From NCBI GenBank assembly GCA_045636205.1, contig JAZTXE010000081.1, forward strand, positions 1-17,888: a stretch of DNA of 17,888 nt. Direction: 5' to 3'. A program made the position numbers and the translations under genes. The stretch is from JAZRUF01 sp045636205. Its GTDB lineage: Bacteria; Bacillota; Clostridia; Oscillospirales; JAAYXM01. Position 1 is the stretch's first letter; each line of letters begins with the position of its first letter. Under the pieces are notes generated by a model. The model was not told where the DNA came from. It did not search any database and saw only the letters and a program-made list of their open reading frames with translations. Shown piece after piece: positions 1 through 5,959 of the stretch.

Positions 1-480
1 CACTGTTGATTTCAATTCGCCCTCAAATTGTGAGCCGCGGAAAACATCCTGCAATTCACCCAATGCACGGTTTGAGCTTGAGAGCTTTTTCCTATAATTA
101 TTCTCTTCCTCTTCCTTACCCAGCAGTCCTGATAAAAAAGCGCGGTCGGTGTCGTCGTGGAGATGCGGATTTAATATGCCGTTTGTCTTTTCCCTGAATA
201 AATCAAGAATCCGCCTGCTTTCTTCCTGCTCACCGTAATACTTTTTATTGTATTCACGGTCTTCAAAGAAAGGGAGACCGGTGTTTGCAAGAAAGTTTTT
301 TGCTTTGTCACGATTATTTTTGCAATAAAGGGAATCGAGTGCAGATTTTGCAAGGATATCGTTTGAAAATATGTTTTTGTTTTTGCGTGGTAAGTTGCTT
401 TCATTATACCCCTTTTTATAAGTTTTGTCGAGCCGGAAGAGAACATCAATAGAAGATGCCCGATAGTTTTTCTTATTCAT
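1..480 (-). CDS. Hypothetical protein, N-terminal part (C-terminus outside window)
   Basis: An open frame of 160 codons runs from ATG at 480 to the left edge with no stop. It begins MNKKNYRASSIDVLFRLDKT and is led by AAGGAG eight bases before the ATG. The product is very hydrophilic and rich in Lys, Asn, Glu and Arg, with no signal peptide or membrane segment in the visible part. A Glu/Asn/Lys-rich stretch sits near residues 120-132. I recognise no domain or motif. Base composition is more AT-rich than the metabolic genes in the window. The nearby tRNA-Ser and tRNA-linked repeat make an accessory-element origin possible, but nothing in the residues proves it. A promoter-like pair lies at 527-554. 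The start choice is fairly secure; the function is unknown. Confidence 0.6.
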   Translation of the reverse strand, partial: MNKKNYRASSIDVLFRLDKTYKKGYNESNLPRKNKNIFSNDILAKSALDSLYCKNNRDKAKNFLANTGLPFFEDREYNKKYYGEQEESRRILDLFREKTNGILNPHLHDDTDRAFLSGLLGKEEEENNYRKKLSSSNRALGELQDVFRGSQFEGELKSTV

Positions 481-526
481 TGTGTAATCTCCTTTTAAAA
501 TTAATATTTTTTGCCGGCACAAAGAG

Positions 527-554
527 ATTATCACATAAAAATAGTGGCTTGCAA
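527..554 (-). promoter_or_regulatory. Promoter for the left-edge hypothetical gene
   Basis: On the minus strand, TTGCAA (549-554) and GATAAT (527-532) are separated by 16 bases, with TG before the -10 box. Transcription would start about 40 bases before the ATG at 480. The -35 box is imperfect. It lies just beyond the tRNA-linked repeat unit, so the gene is probably transcribed independently of the tRNA. Confidence 0.5.
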
Positions 555-600
555 TGACGCGTTTTAAAGGGAAATAGCGGTGGGATTCTACCCGCGGGCT

Positions 601-627
601 AAAAAGCTTGCCACCGGCAACCTTTTT
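601..627. terminator. Candidate bidirectional hairpin inside the tRNA-Ser-linked unit
   Basis: AAAAAG (601-606) pairs with CTTTTT (622-627) and TTGCC (608-612) pairs with GGCAA (616-620). One C/C mismatch separates the two helices, and the loop is three bases. With A-runs and T-runs on both sides it could terminate in either direction, but it may simply be a structural part of the repeat. Confidence 0.4.
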
Positions 628-680
628 GCTCTCTGCGAAGAGCCGCCCTGTTCTCATCTCCTCCTTCTTTGCCGCAAACA

Positions 681-711
681 AAAAACACACCAACCTTCGG
701 ATGGTGTGTTT
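681..711 (-). terminator. Rho-independent terminator of tRNA-Ser
   Basis: A perfect 10-bp stem (AAACACACCA at 711-702 of the minus strand with its complement at 692-683) is followed on the minus strand by a T-rich run. It begins seven bases after the tRNA CCA end, the expected place for a tRNA operon terminator. Confidence 0.85.
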
Positions 712-717
712 CCTGTT

Positions 718-806
718 TGGCGGAGAAGGTGGGATTCGAACCCACGCGCCCGTTAAGGCAAACGGTTTTCAAGACCGCCTCGTTATGACCACTTCGATAC
801 TTCTCC
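718..806 (-). tRNA. tRNA-Ser (UGA anticodon)
   Basis: On the minus strand the acceptor 5' strand GGAGAAG (806-800) pairs with CTTCTCC (728-722), followed by discriminator G and an encoded CCA (720-718). The anticodon loop CTTGAAA carries TGA, which reads UCA serine codons. The long variable arm is typical of a class II tRNA such as serine. The T-arm contains GGTTCGAATCC. The 5' end follows a strong promoter by about 23 bases, and a terminator hairpin comes directly downstream. The encoded CCA fits Gram-positive tRNA genes. Confidence 0.96.
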
Positions 807-828
807 GTATTCGATTGCAGTACATAAA

Positions 829-857
829 ATTTTATCAAATAACTTTGAATTTGTCAA
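829..857 (-). promoter_or_regulatory. Strong sigma-A promoter of tRNA-Ser
   Basis: On the minus strand, TTGACA (857-852) and TAAAAT (834-829) are separated by 17 bases. The predicted start is about 15 bases before the mature tRNA 5' end at 806. Confidence 0.85.
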
Positions 858-974
858 TATCTAATTGCAATTTTTATTGACTCTTTTTTAATAATACATC
901 AATAGCATTCAATGTATTTATTTTCTCGCTTTCGGTTATACTTGAAATAACAAAAAATATAATCGGAGGCAATT

Positions 975-2585
975 ATGAAAGAAAAAGCATTTGGAGTACT
1001 GCAAAGGGTAGGGCGGTCGTTTATGCTGCCGATTGCACTTTTACCGGTTGCAGGTCTTCTTCTGGGCATAGGAAGTTCTTTTACCAACCCGACAACGCTT
1101 GAGGCGTACGGTCTTAGCAATGTAATTCGCGAGGGCGGTTTTTTATATACACTCCTCGATATAATGAGCAAGACCGGAAGCGTTGTGTTTGACAACTTAG
1201 CGCTCCTGTTTGCAATGGGTGTCGCAATAGGTATGGCAAAGCGTGAAAAAGAGGTCGCGGCACTGTCCGGTGCGATTGCGTATCTTGTAATGAACGCGGC
1301 AATAAGTACGCTTATCGCATCTCGCGGAGGCGTCGAGGCGATGCCTTTAAACTCAACCACATCCGCACTCGGCATTACAACACTGCAGATGGGCGTTTTC
1401 GGCGGAATTATAGTCGGCCTGGGTGTCGCGGCACTGCATAACAGGTTTTATAAAATTGAGCTGCCGCAGGTGCTCTCATTCTTTGGCGGCACAAGATTTG
1501 TTCCGATAATCTCAAGCGTTGTGTATCTTGTTGTCGGTGTGCTGATGTTCTTTATCTGGCCGACGGTTCAGAACGCGATAGCAAGCCTTGGCTCGCTTGT
1601 TTTAAGGTCCGGCTATGCTGGCACATGGATTTACGGAATAATCGAGCGTGCGCTGATACCGTTTGGTCTACACCACGTATTCTATATGCCGTTCTGGCAA
1701 ACCGAGCTTGGCGGTGCAATGATGATAGACGGCGTAATGGTTCAGGGCGCGCAGAATATATTCTTTGCCGAGCTTGCATCAAAATCCACAGAGACATTCT
1801 CGGTTGCCGCGACCAGATTTATGTCCGGCAAGTTCCCGTTTATGATTTTCGGTCTCCCTGCCGCGGCATATGCGATGTATAGAAACGCGCGACCGGAAAA
1901 GAAAAAACTGGTTGGCGGACTTTTACTCTCCGCGGCACTTACCTCAATGCTCACGGGTATTACCGAGCCTATTGAGTTTACGTTCTTGTTCGTCGCTCCT
2001 ATAATGTATGCGGTACACTGCGTACTCGCGGGACTTTCGTATATGCTCATGCATATTTTCGGTGTCGGCGTGGGCATGACCTTCTCAGGCGGTATAATAG
2101 ACCTTACCCTTTTCGGCATACTGCAGGGAAATGCCAAGACAAACTGGATATGGATTGTAATAGTCGGCGCGGTTTACGCGGTAATATACTATTTCGTATT
2201 CAACTTCATGATACGCAAGTTTAATTACAAGACCCCGGGCAGAGAAGCGGATGACGAGGAAACAAAGCTCTACACCCGCGCGGATGTCAATGCAAAAAAA
2301 GAAGAAAAGAAGGGCTTTGACACCCAAAGTGCGTATATCCTCAAGGGTCTTGGCGGAAAAGACAATATTTCAGATATTGACTGCTGCGCTACGCGGCTTA
2401 GAATTACGGTTGTAAACCCTGATGCGGTAGACGATGAGATTATTAAGAAAAGCGGTGCGTCAGGCGTAATTCACAAGGGTAACGGCGTGCAGATTGTCTA
2501 CGGCCCGCAGGTGAGCGTAGTGCGCTCAAAATTCGAAGATTTCCTGGATAGCCCGGTATCCGGCGATATAGAAAAATTAATCTAA
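975..2585 (+). CDS. PTS sugar transporter subunit IICB, glucose/alpha-glucoside (MalX/GlvC-like) type
   Basis: A 536-residue membrane permease that imports a sugar and phosphorylates it, using phosphate passed from HPr through an EIIA. Residues 1-410 are the multi-span EIIC domain, with family blocks FFGGTRFVPIISS, FGLHHVFYMPFWQTELGG and TGITEPIEFTFLFVAP. They look closest to the MalX/GlvC alpha-glucoside branch as I remember it. A charged linker near residues 415-445 leads to EIIB, whose CCATRLR motif puts the phospho-cysteine at Cys471. No EIIA domain is fused, so EIIA must come from elsewhere. The start is an ATG with CGGAGG five bases upstream. Substrate is uncertain: maltose, another alpha-glucoside, glucose or an amino sugar are possible. 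It stands alone on the plus strand and ends at a hairpin shared with the convergent mutase gene. Confidence 0.92.
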   Translation: MKEKAFGVLQRVGRSFMLPIALLPVAGLLLGIGSSFTNPTTLEAYGLSNVIREGGFLYTLLDIMSKTGSVVFDNLALLFAMGVAIGMAKREKEVAALSGAIAYLVMNAAISTLIASRGGVEAMPLNSTTSALGITTLQMGVFGGIIVGLGVAALHNRFYKIELPQVLSFFGGTRFVPIISSVVYLVVGVLMFFIWPTVQNAIASLGSLVLRSGYAGTWIYGIIERALIPFGLHHVFYMPFWQTELGGAMMIDGVMVQGAQNIFFAELASKSTETFSVAATRFMSGKFPFMIFGLPAAAYAMYRNARPEKKKLVGGLLLSAALTSMLTGITEPIEFTFLFVAPIMYAVHCVLAGLSYMLMHIFGVGVGMTFSGGIIDLTLFGILQGNAKTNWIWIVIVGAVYAVIYYFVFNFMIRKFNYKTPGREADDEETKLYTRADVNAKKEEKKGFDTQSAYILKGLGGKDNISDIDCCATRLRITVVNPDAVDDEIIKKSGASGVIHKGNGVQIVYGPQVSVVRSKFEDFLDSPVSGDIEKLI

Positions 2586-2586
2586 A

Positions 2587-2614
2587 AAAGAGGGTGGTTT
2601 ATGCCACCCTCTTT
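2587..2614. terminator. Bidirectional terminator between convergent PTS and mutase genes
   Basis: A perfect 11-bp stem, AAAGAGGGTGG paired with CCACCCTCTTT around a 6-base loop. It starts two bases after the PTS stop and ends three bases before the mutase stop. The T-run after the stem is longer on the minus strand (six) than on the plus strand (three). Confidence 0.85.
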
Positions 2615-2617
2615 AAA

Positions 2618-4123
2618 TTATTCTGCGTATTGGAGAAGCGATGCCGCATCGAGTTTATCATAGCCTTTTAAGAAGCCTGAAAGCTCTCCGGCAATCTTCT
2701 TTGCACCGCCTGCGCTGTTTGATTCAATATTGAGCGGCAGAAGCGGGTCGTGAAGTGAGAGACGCAGCAGGAACCAACCGTTTCCGTGCGCGTCGTCCAA
2801 ATTTACGCGTACACCCTCGTAATTTGACGGGGCAATGGACCAACCCTCGCGCGATTGAGCGTACTTATTGAGCTCATCAATAACTTTCTCGCCGTAGGAT
2901 TTAAAGTCGTCAAGGAGGATGTTCATTCTAAACTCGACGCTCTCTGCCGGCTCTTCGAGCGAAGAAAGAAGCGACTCAAGTGTATACCCCTCTTTTTTAC
3001 CGCGTGCAAGCTCGATTAAAAGTTTCGTGACCAGGTATGCACCGTCGTCTAAGAAATAGTTTTCCTTAAGAGCGCCGTGACCTGATGTTTCAATCGCAAG
3101 CTGGGAGTCCTGACCTGCGTTGTTTAAACGTATCGACTCGTTTATAACATTGCGGTAGCCGCGTTTGAAGCGGTGATGGATGCCACCCTTTTGCTCGATA
3201 AACTTTGCAAGACCGGTTGAGGTTATCGAGTCGGTTACAATAGTGGTGCCCGGATGCTCGCGCAGAAGGATTGCCGCAAGCATTGCAATAATGCGGTTGC
3301 GGTTTAGCTCACTTCCGTCTGCGAGAACCGCACCTGCACGGTCAACGTCCGTGTCAAATATTATGCCGAGGTCGGCATTTACTTCGCGTACCGCTTCGGT
3401 GATGCTCTCCATCGCCTCTTTGTTCTCGGGATTCGGGATGTGGTTTGGGAAGCTTCCGTCAGGATCTAAGAAACGGCTGCCCGCGGTATCCGCGCCCAGC
3501 GGTTTTAAAACCTTATCGACGAAAAATCCGCCCGCGCCGTTACCCGCGTCAACCACTATGCGGAAGCCCGCAAGCGGCTTATCCTCACCGGTAGCTTTGC
3601 GGATTTTATCCGCAAGACCTTTGGCATATGTATCCATAAACTCGCCGGTTTTCAGGCTTCCCGCGGAAAGACCCGTCACCTCGGCACCCTCGGCATATTC
3701 AAGGATTTCCTTAATATCGCCCTTTTCAAGGCCGCCATCTGCGGTAAAAAACTTAAAACCGTTGCGGTTAAAGGGCAGATGGCTTGCGGTAATCATAACC
3801 GAGCCGTCAAACTCAAAACCGTCCGTAACTGTGGACATAAACATGGCCGGCGTGCTCGCCATGCCAAAGTCAGTCACCTCAAGACCTGCCTGAACCATTG
3901 CGCCGCAGAGCCACTCCGCGAGAGTCGGGCCCGAAAGGCGCGAATCGCGGCCGACTGCTACGCGCAGATTCCCCTTTTTGCCGCATTTTTTGATAAGCCA
4001 CAGCGCGAAGCCGCGGCCAATGTCACGGCAGACTTGCTCGGTAAGGTTTATATGCTGACCTTCGATACCCTCAAGCGCTACGCCGCGAATGTCACTTCCG
4101 TTTTGAAGCTTTTTATAATCCAT
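2618..4123 (-). CDS. Phosphomannomutase/phosphoglucomutase (alpha-D-phosphohexomutase family)
   Basis: A 501-residue cytoplasmic enzyme that interconverts hexose 6- and 1-phosphates, feeding nucleotide-sugar and cell-envelope synthesis. Domain 1 has the phosphoserine loop ITASHLPFNRNGFKFF, placing the catalytic serine at Ser114. Domain 3 has the Mg-binding loop DTDVDR (257-262). The sugar-binding loop ETSGHG is at 345-350, and the C-terminal phosphate-binding region contains RVNLDDAHGNGWFLLR. The active-site loop reads SHLPFNRNG where SHNPxxxNG is commoner, a variant found in part of the family. The start is supported by AGGAGGAAG upstream of ATG. Length fits the PMM/PGM (AlgC/ManB-like) branch; glucose versus mannose specificity cannot be read from sequence alone. 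Confidence 0.92.
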   Translation of the reverse strand: MDYKKLQNGSDIRGVALEGIEGQHINLTEQVCRDIGRGFALWLIKKCGKKGNLRVAVGRDSRLSGPTLAEWLCGAMVQAGLEVTDFGMASTPAMFMSTVTDGFEFDGSVMITASHLPFNRNGFKFFTADGGLEKGDIKEILEYAEGAEVTGLSAGSLKTGEFMDTYAKGLADKIRKATGEDKPLAGFRIVVDAGNGAGGFFVDKVLKPLGADTAGSRFLDPDGSFPNHIPNPENKEAMESITEAVREVNADLGIIFDTDVDRAGAVLADGSELNRNRIIAMLAAILLREHPGTTIVTDSITSTGLAKFIEQKGGIHHRFKRGYRNVINESIRLNNAGQDSQLAIETSGHGALKENYFLDDGAYLVTKLLIELARGKKEGYTLESLLSSLEEPAESVEFRMNILLDDFKSYGEKVIDELNKYAQSREGWSIAPSNYEGVRVNLDDAHGNGWFLLRLSLHDPLLPLNIESNSAGGAKKIAGELSGFLKGYDKLDAASLLQYAE

Positions 4124-4160
4124 GTTTTCTTCCTCCTTTTGGTAAGACCGTTATGCATAT

Positions 4161-4189
4161 ATTCTATTACATTTTAAAGAAAAAAACAA
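4161..4189 (-). promoter_or_regulatory. Promoter of the phosphohexomutase gene
   Basis: On the minus strand, TTGTTT (4189-4184) and TAGAAT (4166-4161) are separated by 17 bases, with a start about 30 bases before the ATG at 4123. Confidence 0.55.
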
Positions 4190-4234
4190 GTAGCGTATGG
4201 TGGCGAAAATTCCATTGTTTTTGCGTTTTAAAAA

Positions 4235-4317
4235 AGTACAACTATAGTACCGAGTATAGTACAAATCGGCGACAGATACCTTATTTATAAAAACTAAACT
4301 AAACGAAACTAAACATA
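4235..4317 (+). repeat. Short tandem repeats in a divergent intergenic region
   Basis: AGTAC occurs at 4235, 4246 and 4258, the last two as part of TATAGTAC repeats spaced 12 bases (4243-4250 and 4255-4262). Further on, a 5-base tandem array of ACTAA-like units (three exact, two variant) covers 4293-4317. The region sits between the divergent mutase and ATP-grasp promoters (4124-4425), where no gene is seen. It may bind a regulator or be simple AT-rich drift. Confidence 0.45.
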
Positions 4318-4353
4318 AGTTTTAAAAATTTTTTCCTTGTACATATGAGTTAC

Positions 4354-4382
4354 TTGACATATCAAGTGCATCGGGATAAAAT
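4354..4382 (+). promoter_or_regulatory. Strong promoter of the ATP-grasp gene
   Basis: TTGACA (4354-4359) and TAAAAT (4377-4382) are separated by exactly 17 bases, giving a start about 37 bases before the ATG at 4426. The -35 box lies in an imperfect inverted repeat, CTTG..CAAG (4353-4366), that could act as an operator. Confidence 0.75.
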
Positions 4383-4425
4383 TATTTTAAGCTTAAAGAA
4401 AAATATGGGGATATGGTGATATGCT

Positions 4426-5457
4426 ATGAGGAGACTTAAATATTTGCTCCGCAGATTAAGAAAGATAAATCTCGGCGGAATGCGCGAGCGTGTAAATGAA
4501 GCGTACAGACGCTCGGGCAAAAACCGCGTTTTAATAGTGCTGGATATGATACTCTGCGCGGTTTTGTACCAGGCAGGGTATATAGAGTACGTTATCTACG
4601 GAATGTACGATATGACCGCAAAGGAGCGCCGCACCGTGCTCACCGCGGGTAAGAACAACCGCTATGTCGCCGCGCTCAACCTCAAGCGCGACTGGGACTA
4701 TTTTGAAAACAAAGTAAAGTTTTTAAACACCTTCCGTGAAGAGGCAGGCAGGGCTTTTATAGACCTTACCGCTGCCAGCTTTGACGAGTTTAAGGCTTTT
4801 TCTGAAAAACACCAGACTTTTATGGCAAAGCCGTATGACGGCATTTGCGGCAAGGGCATAGAGAAAATCGACTCATCCGAAAAGGATTTAGACGCGCTCT
4901 ACCGTGGCTTTAAAGAGTCAGGTCAGACGCTTCTTGAAGAGGTTATAGAGCAGCACCCCGAGGTCAGCAGATTGAACCCCTCGGCTATCAATACCATCCG
5001 AATAGTAACTATAGTTGACGGTGAAACCCCGCATGTAGTTTTTGCAGGTCTTCGCTGCGGTCGCGCAGGGAGCGTGGTTGATAATTTTGTCGCCGGTGGC
5101 ATGACCGTGCCGATTGATATTAAAACCGGCGTGATACATAATGTAGCGGTTGACAAGGTCGGAAACGTCTTTGCAATCCACCCGGATACAAATGTGGCTT
5201 TTGATGGCTTTGGGATGCCAAACTGGCAGGCTTGCCTTGAGCTTGCGAAGAAAGCCGCCATGCGCGTCAAAACCGTGCGATATGTAGGGTGGGACATCGC
5301 GTCTACTCCCACAGGGCCCGTGCTTGTCGAGGGAAACCACTTTCCGGGTCAGGTGCTCTACCAGCTCAAGGCGCAGACACCTGATAAAATCGGTATGCTC
5401 CCCGCGTATGAGGCGGTAATACCCTATAAAAGCCTTAAGCCGCTTAAAAACAAATAG
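4426..5457 (+). CDS. Sugar-transfer-associated ATP-grasp protein
   Basis: A 343-residue protein resembling the ATP-grasp family often found beside polysaccharide-assembly genes (Pfam ATPgrasp_ST type). The basic N-terminus is followed by a hydrophobic segment around residues 34-59, a layout usual for this family. The ATP-grasp core shows INTIRIVT near the middle and VGWDIASTPTGPVLVEGNHF near the C-terminus, whose Glu/Asn pair should bind Mg-ATP. ATP-grasp enzymes couple ATP hydrolysis to ligating a carboxylate to an amine or other nucleophile. The actual substrate is unknown. The gene is a single unit with a strong promoter at 4354-4382. The ribosome site is weak (GGTGA six bases before ATG). 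tRNA-Ala follows downstream with its own promoter. Confidence 0.8.
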   Translation: MRRLKYLLRRLRKINLGGMRERVNEAYRRSGKNRVLIVLDMILCAVLYQAGYIEYVIYGMYDMTAKERRTVLTAGKNNRYVAALNLKRDWDYFENKVKFLNTFREEAGRAFIDLTAASFDEFKAFSEKHQTFMAKPYDGICGKGIEKIDSSEKDLDALYRGFKESGQTLLEEVIEQHPEVSRLNPSAINTIRIVTIVDGETPHVVFAGLRCGRAGSVVDNFVAGGMTVPIDIKTGVIHNVAVDKVGNVFAIHPDTNVAFDGFGMPNWQACLELAKKAAMRVKTVRYVGWDIASTPTGPVLVEGNHFPGQVLYQLKAQTPDKIGMLPAYEAVIPYKSLKPLKNK

Positions 5458-5477
5458 CGCTTTTTAATGAAAAACAG

Positions 5478-5507
5478 TTGACAAAACGCAGCTTTTTATG
5501 GTATATT
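5478..5507 (+). promoter_or_regulatory. Promoter of tRNA-Ala
   Basis: TTGACA (5478-5483) and TATATT (5502-5507) are separated by 18 bases. The predicted start is about 28 bases before the tRNA 5' end at 5542. Confidence 0.75.
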
Positions 5508-5541
5508 CTTTTAGTCAGCAATGGCATAATTGAATATACAT

Positions 5542-5617
5542 GGGGTTATAGCGCAGTTGGTAGCGCACCACACTGGCAGTGTGGGGGTCAGGGGTTCGAA
5601 TCCCCTTAGCTCCACCA
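5542..5617 (+). tRNA. tRNA-Ala (GGC anticodon)
   Basis: A 76-base tRNA with encoded CCA. The acceptor strands GGGGTTA and TAGCTCC pair with the G3:U70 wobble that identifies alanine tRNAs. The anticodon stem CCACA/TGTGG encloses loop CTGGCAG, so the anticodon is GGC, which reads GCC. The T-arm is AGGGGTTCGAATCCCCT and the discriminator is A. A promoter lies upstream and a terminator follows directly. The last 21 bases of the gene plus five following A residues are repeated exactly at 5749-5774. Confidence 0.97.
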
Positions 5618-5774
5618 AAAAAAGAGAAGGGCACACGAGCGGTGTTCTTCTCTTTTTTGATGATGTAATGTTTTGGAGGATTCGAAAGGCGGCTCTTAGC
5701 GGGGTGCCGGTGGTACGCCGCAACCGCCGTGGCTTTTCCGCAGAAAAGCGAATCCCCTTAGCTCCACCAAAAAA
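5597..5774 (+). repeat. Direct repeat of tRNA-Ala 3' end flanking a ~126-bp insert (att-like)
   Basis: A 26-base sequence covering the 3' half of the T-arm, the acceptor 3' strand, CCA and following A residues (5597-5622) recurs exactly at 5749-5774, 152 bases on. The second copy lacks the rest of a tRNA. Between them lie a terminator, GGAGGA, GGCGGCTCTT (5688-5697), TGCCGGTGG (5705-5713) and a small hairpin GCTTTT-CCGCAG-AAAAGC. Duplication of a tRNA 3' end is the classic footprint of a site-specific integrase that uses tRNA genes as attachment sites. No integrase is present, so this would be a scar or a non-autonomous unit. The words GGCGGCTCTT and TGCCGGTGG also occur in the unit behind tRNA-Ser. 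Confidence 0.7.
5618..5658 (+). terminator. Rho-independent terminator of tRNA-Ala
   Basis: A 12-bp stem pairs the A/G-rich strand 5618-5629 with the C/T-rich strand 5647-5658, topped by a smaller ACAC/GTGT helix. The stem ends in a run of six T and begins directly after the CCA. Confidence 0.88.
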
Positions 5775-5802
5775 TCCGTACACGATAGTGTGCGGATTTT
5801 TT
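5769..5802 (+). terminator. Second terminator, after the duplicated tRNA-Ala 3' end
   Basis: A 15-bp stem with one T/G wobble (5769-5783 with 5788-5802) around loop GATA, ending in six T. It follows the second tRNA 3'-end copy just as the first terminator follows the real tRNA. If an element inserted at the tRNA end, this would be the displaced original terminator. Confidence 0.85.
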
Positions 5803-5863
5803 ACTTATTACCTCTTCACTCTTCACTATTCCTTAAATTTCGCTTCCCGATAAAATAAAAAAC

Positions 5864-5876
5864 TGCACACACTTTA
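5864..5876 (+). promoter_or_regulatory. Candidate regulon operator, site 1 (glycosidase gene)
   Basis: TGCACACACTTTA lies 23 bases upstream of the -35 box of the glycosidase promoter. It differs by one base from TGCACAAACTTTA at 13910-13922 and resembles words at 9402 and 12454, all near promoters of this gene block. No binding data can be seen; this is inferred from the shared word. Confidence 0.35.
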
Positions 5877-5899
5877 CCATATATTGGCACAATATACTA

Positions 5900-5928
5900 T
5901 TGACAGGTTATATCCGGTTATGTATAAT
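5900..5928 (+). promoter_or_regulatory. Consensus sigma-A promoter of the GH20-like gene
   Basis: A perfect TTGACA (5900-5905) and perfect TATAAT (5923-5928) with a 17-base spacer and TG ahead of the -10 box. The start is about 25 bases before the ATG at 5960. Such a strong promoter would need a repressor if the gene is inducible. Confidence 0.9.
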
Positions 5929-5959
5929 TTATCAAAAAATATACAACGGAGGAATAATT

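Larger units (their letters stand above)
579..717 (-). repeat. tRNA-linked ~150-bp repeat unit downstream of tRNA-Ser (degenerate copy)
   Basis: Read from the tRNA-Ser 3' end on the minus strand, this spacer holds a terminator hairpin, GGAGGA, GGCGGCTCTT (647-638), TTGCCGGTGGCA (620-609) and then GAATCCCACC (588-579). The last word is an exact 10-base copy of the 3' half of the tRNA-Ser T-arm, found again 149 bases further on. The spacer downstream of tRNA-Ala (5618-5774) carries the same words in the same order, with GGCGGCTCTT again exactly 71 bases after the last CCA base. No coding frame looks real. I do not recognise a named family. It could be an integration scar, a small non-autonomous element or a structured tRNA trailer. 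Confidence 0.5.

Noticed and set aside
599..880. Overlapping small ORFs on both strands across the tRNA-Ser gene, one containing GGEGGIRTHAP
   Set aside because: This is translation of the tRNA-Ser gene and its flanks; the peptide is a well-known spurious database product. No ribosome site or coding signal supports it.
3180..3893. Long plus-strand ORF of 237 codons inside the phosphohexomutase gene
   Set aside because: It is antisense to an intact, motif-complete enzyme and has low-complexity composition without a ribosome site.
5749..5774. A second tRNA-Ala gene
   Set aside because: Only the 3' half of the T-arm, the acceptor 3' strand and CCA are present; the D-arm, anticodon arm and 5' acceptor strand are missing, so it cannot fold as a tRNA.
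5511..5853. ORFs on both strands over tRNA-Ala, with peptides such as GFEPLTPTLPVW and AQLVAHHTGSVGVRGSNPL
   Set aside because: These are translated tRNA and terminator sequence, another classic annotation artefact.
5900..5959. N-terminal 20-residue extension of the GH20-like protein from a TTG start
   Set aside because: The TTG is the first three bases of a perfect -35 box and the extension spans the -10 box; ATG 5960 has a strong ribosome site.
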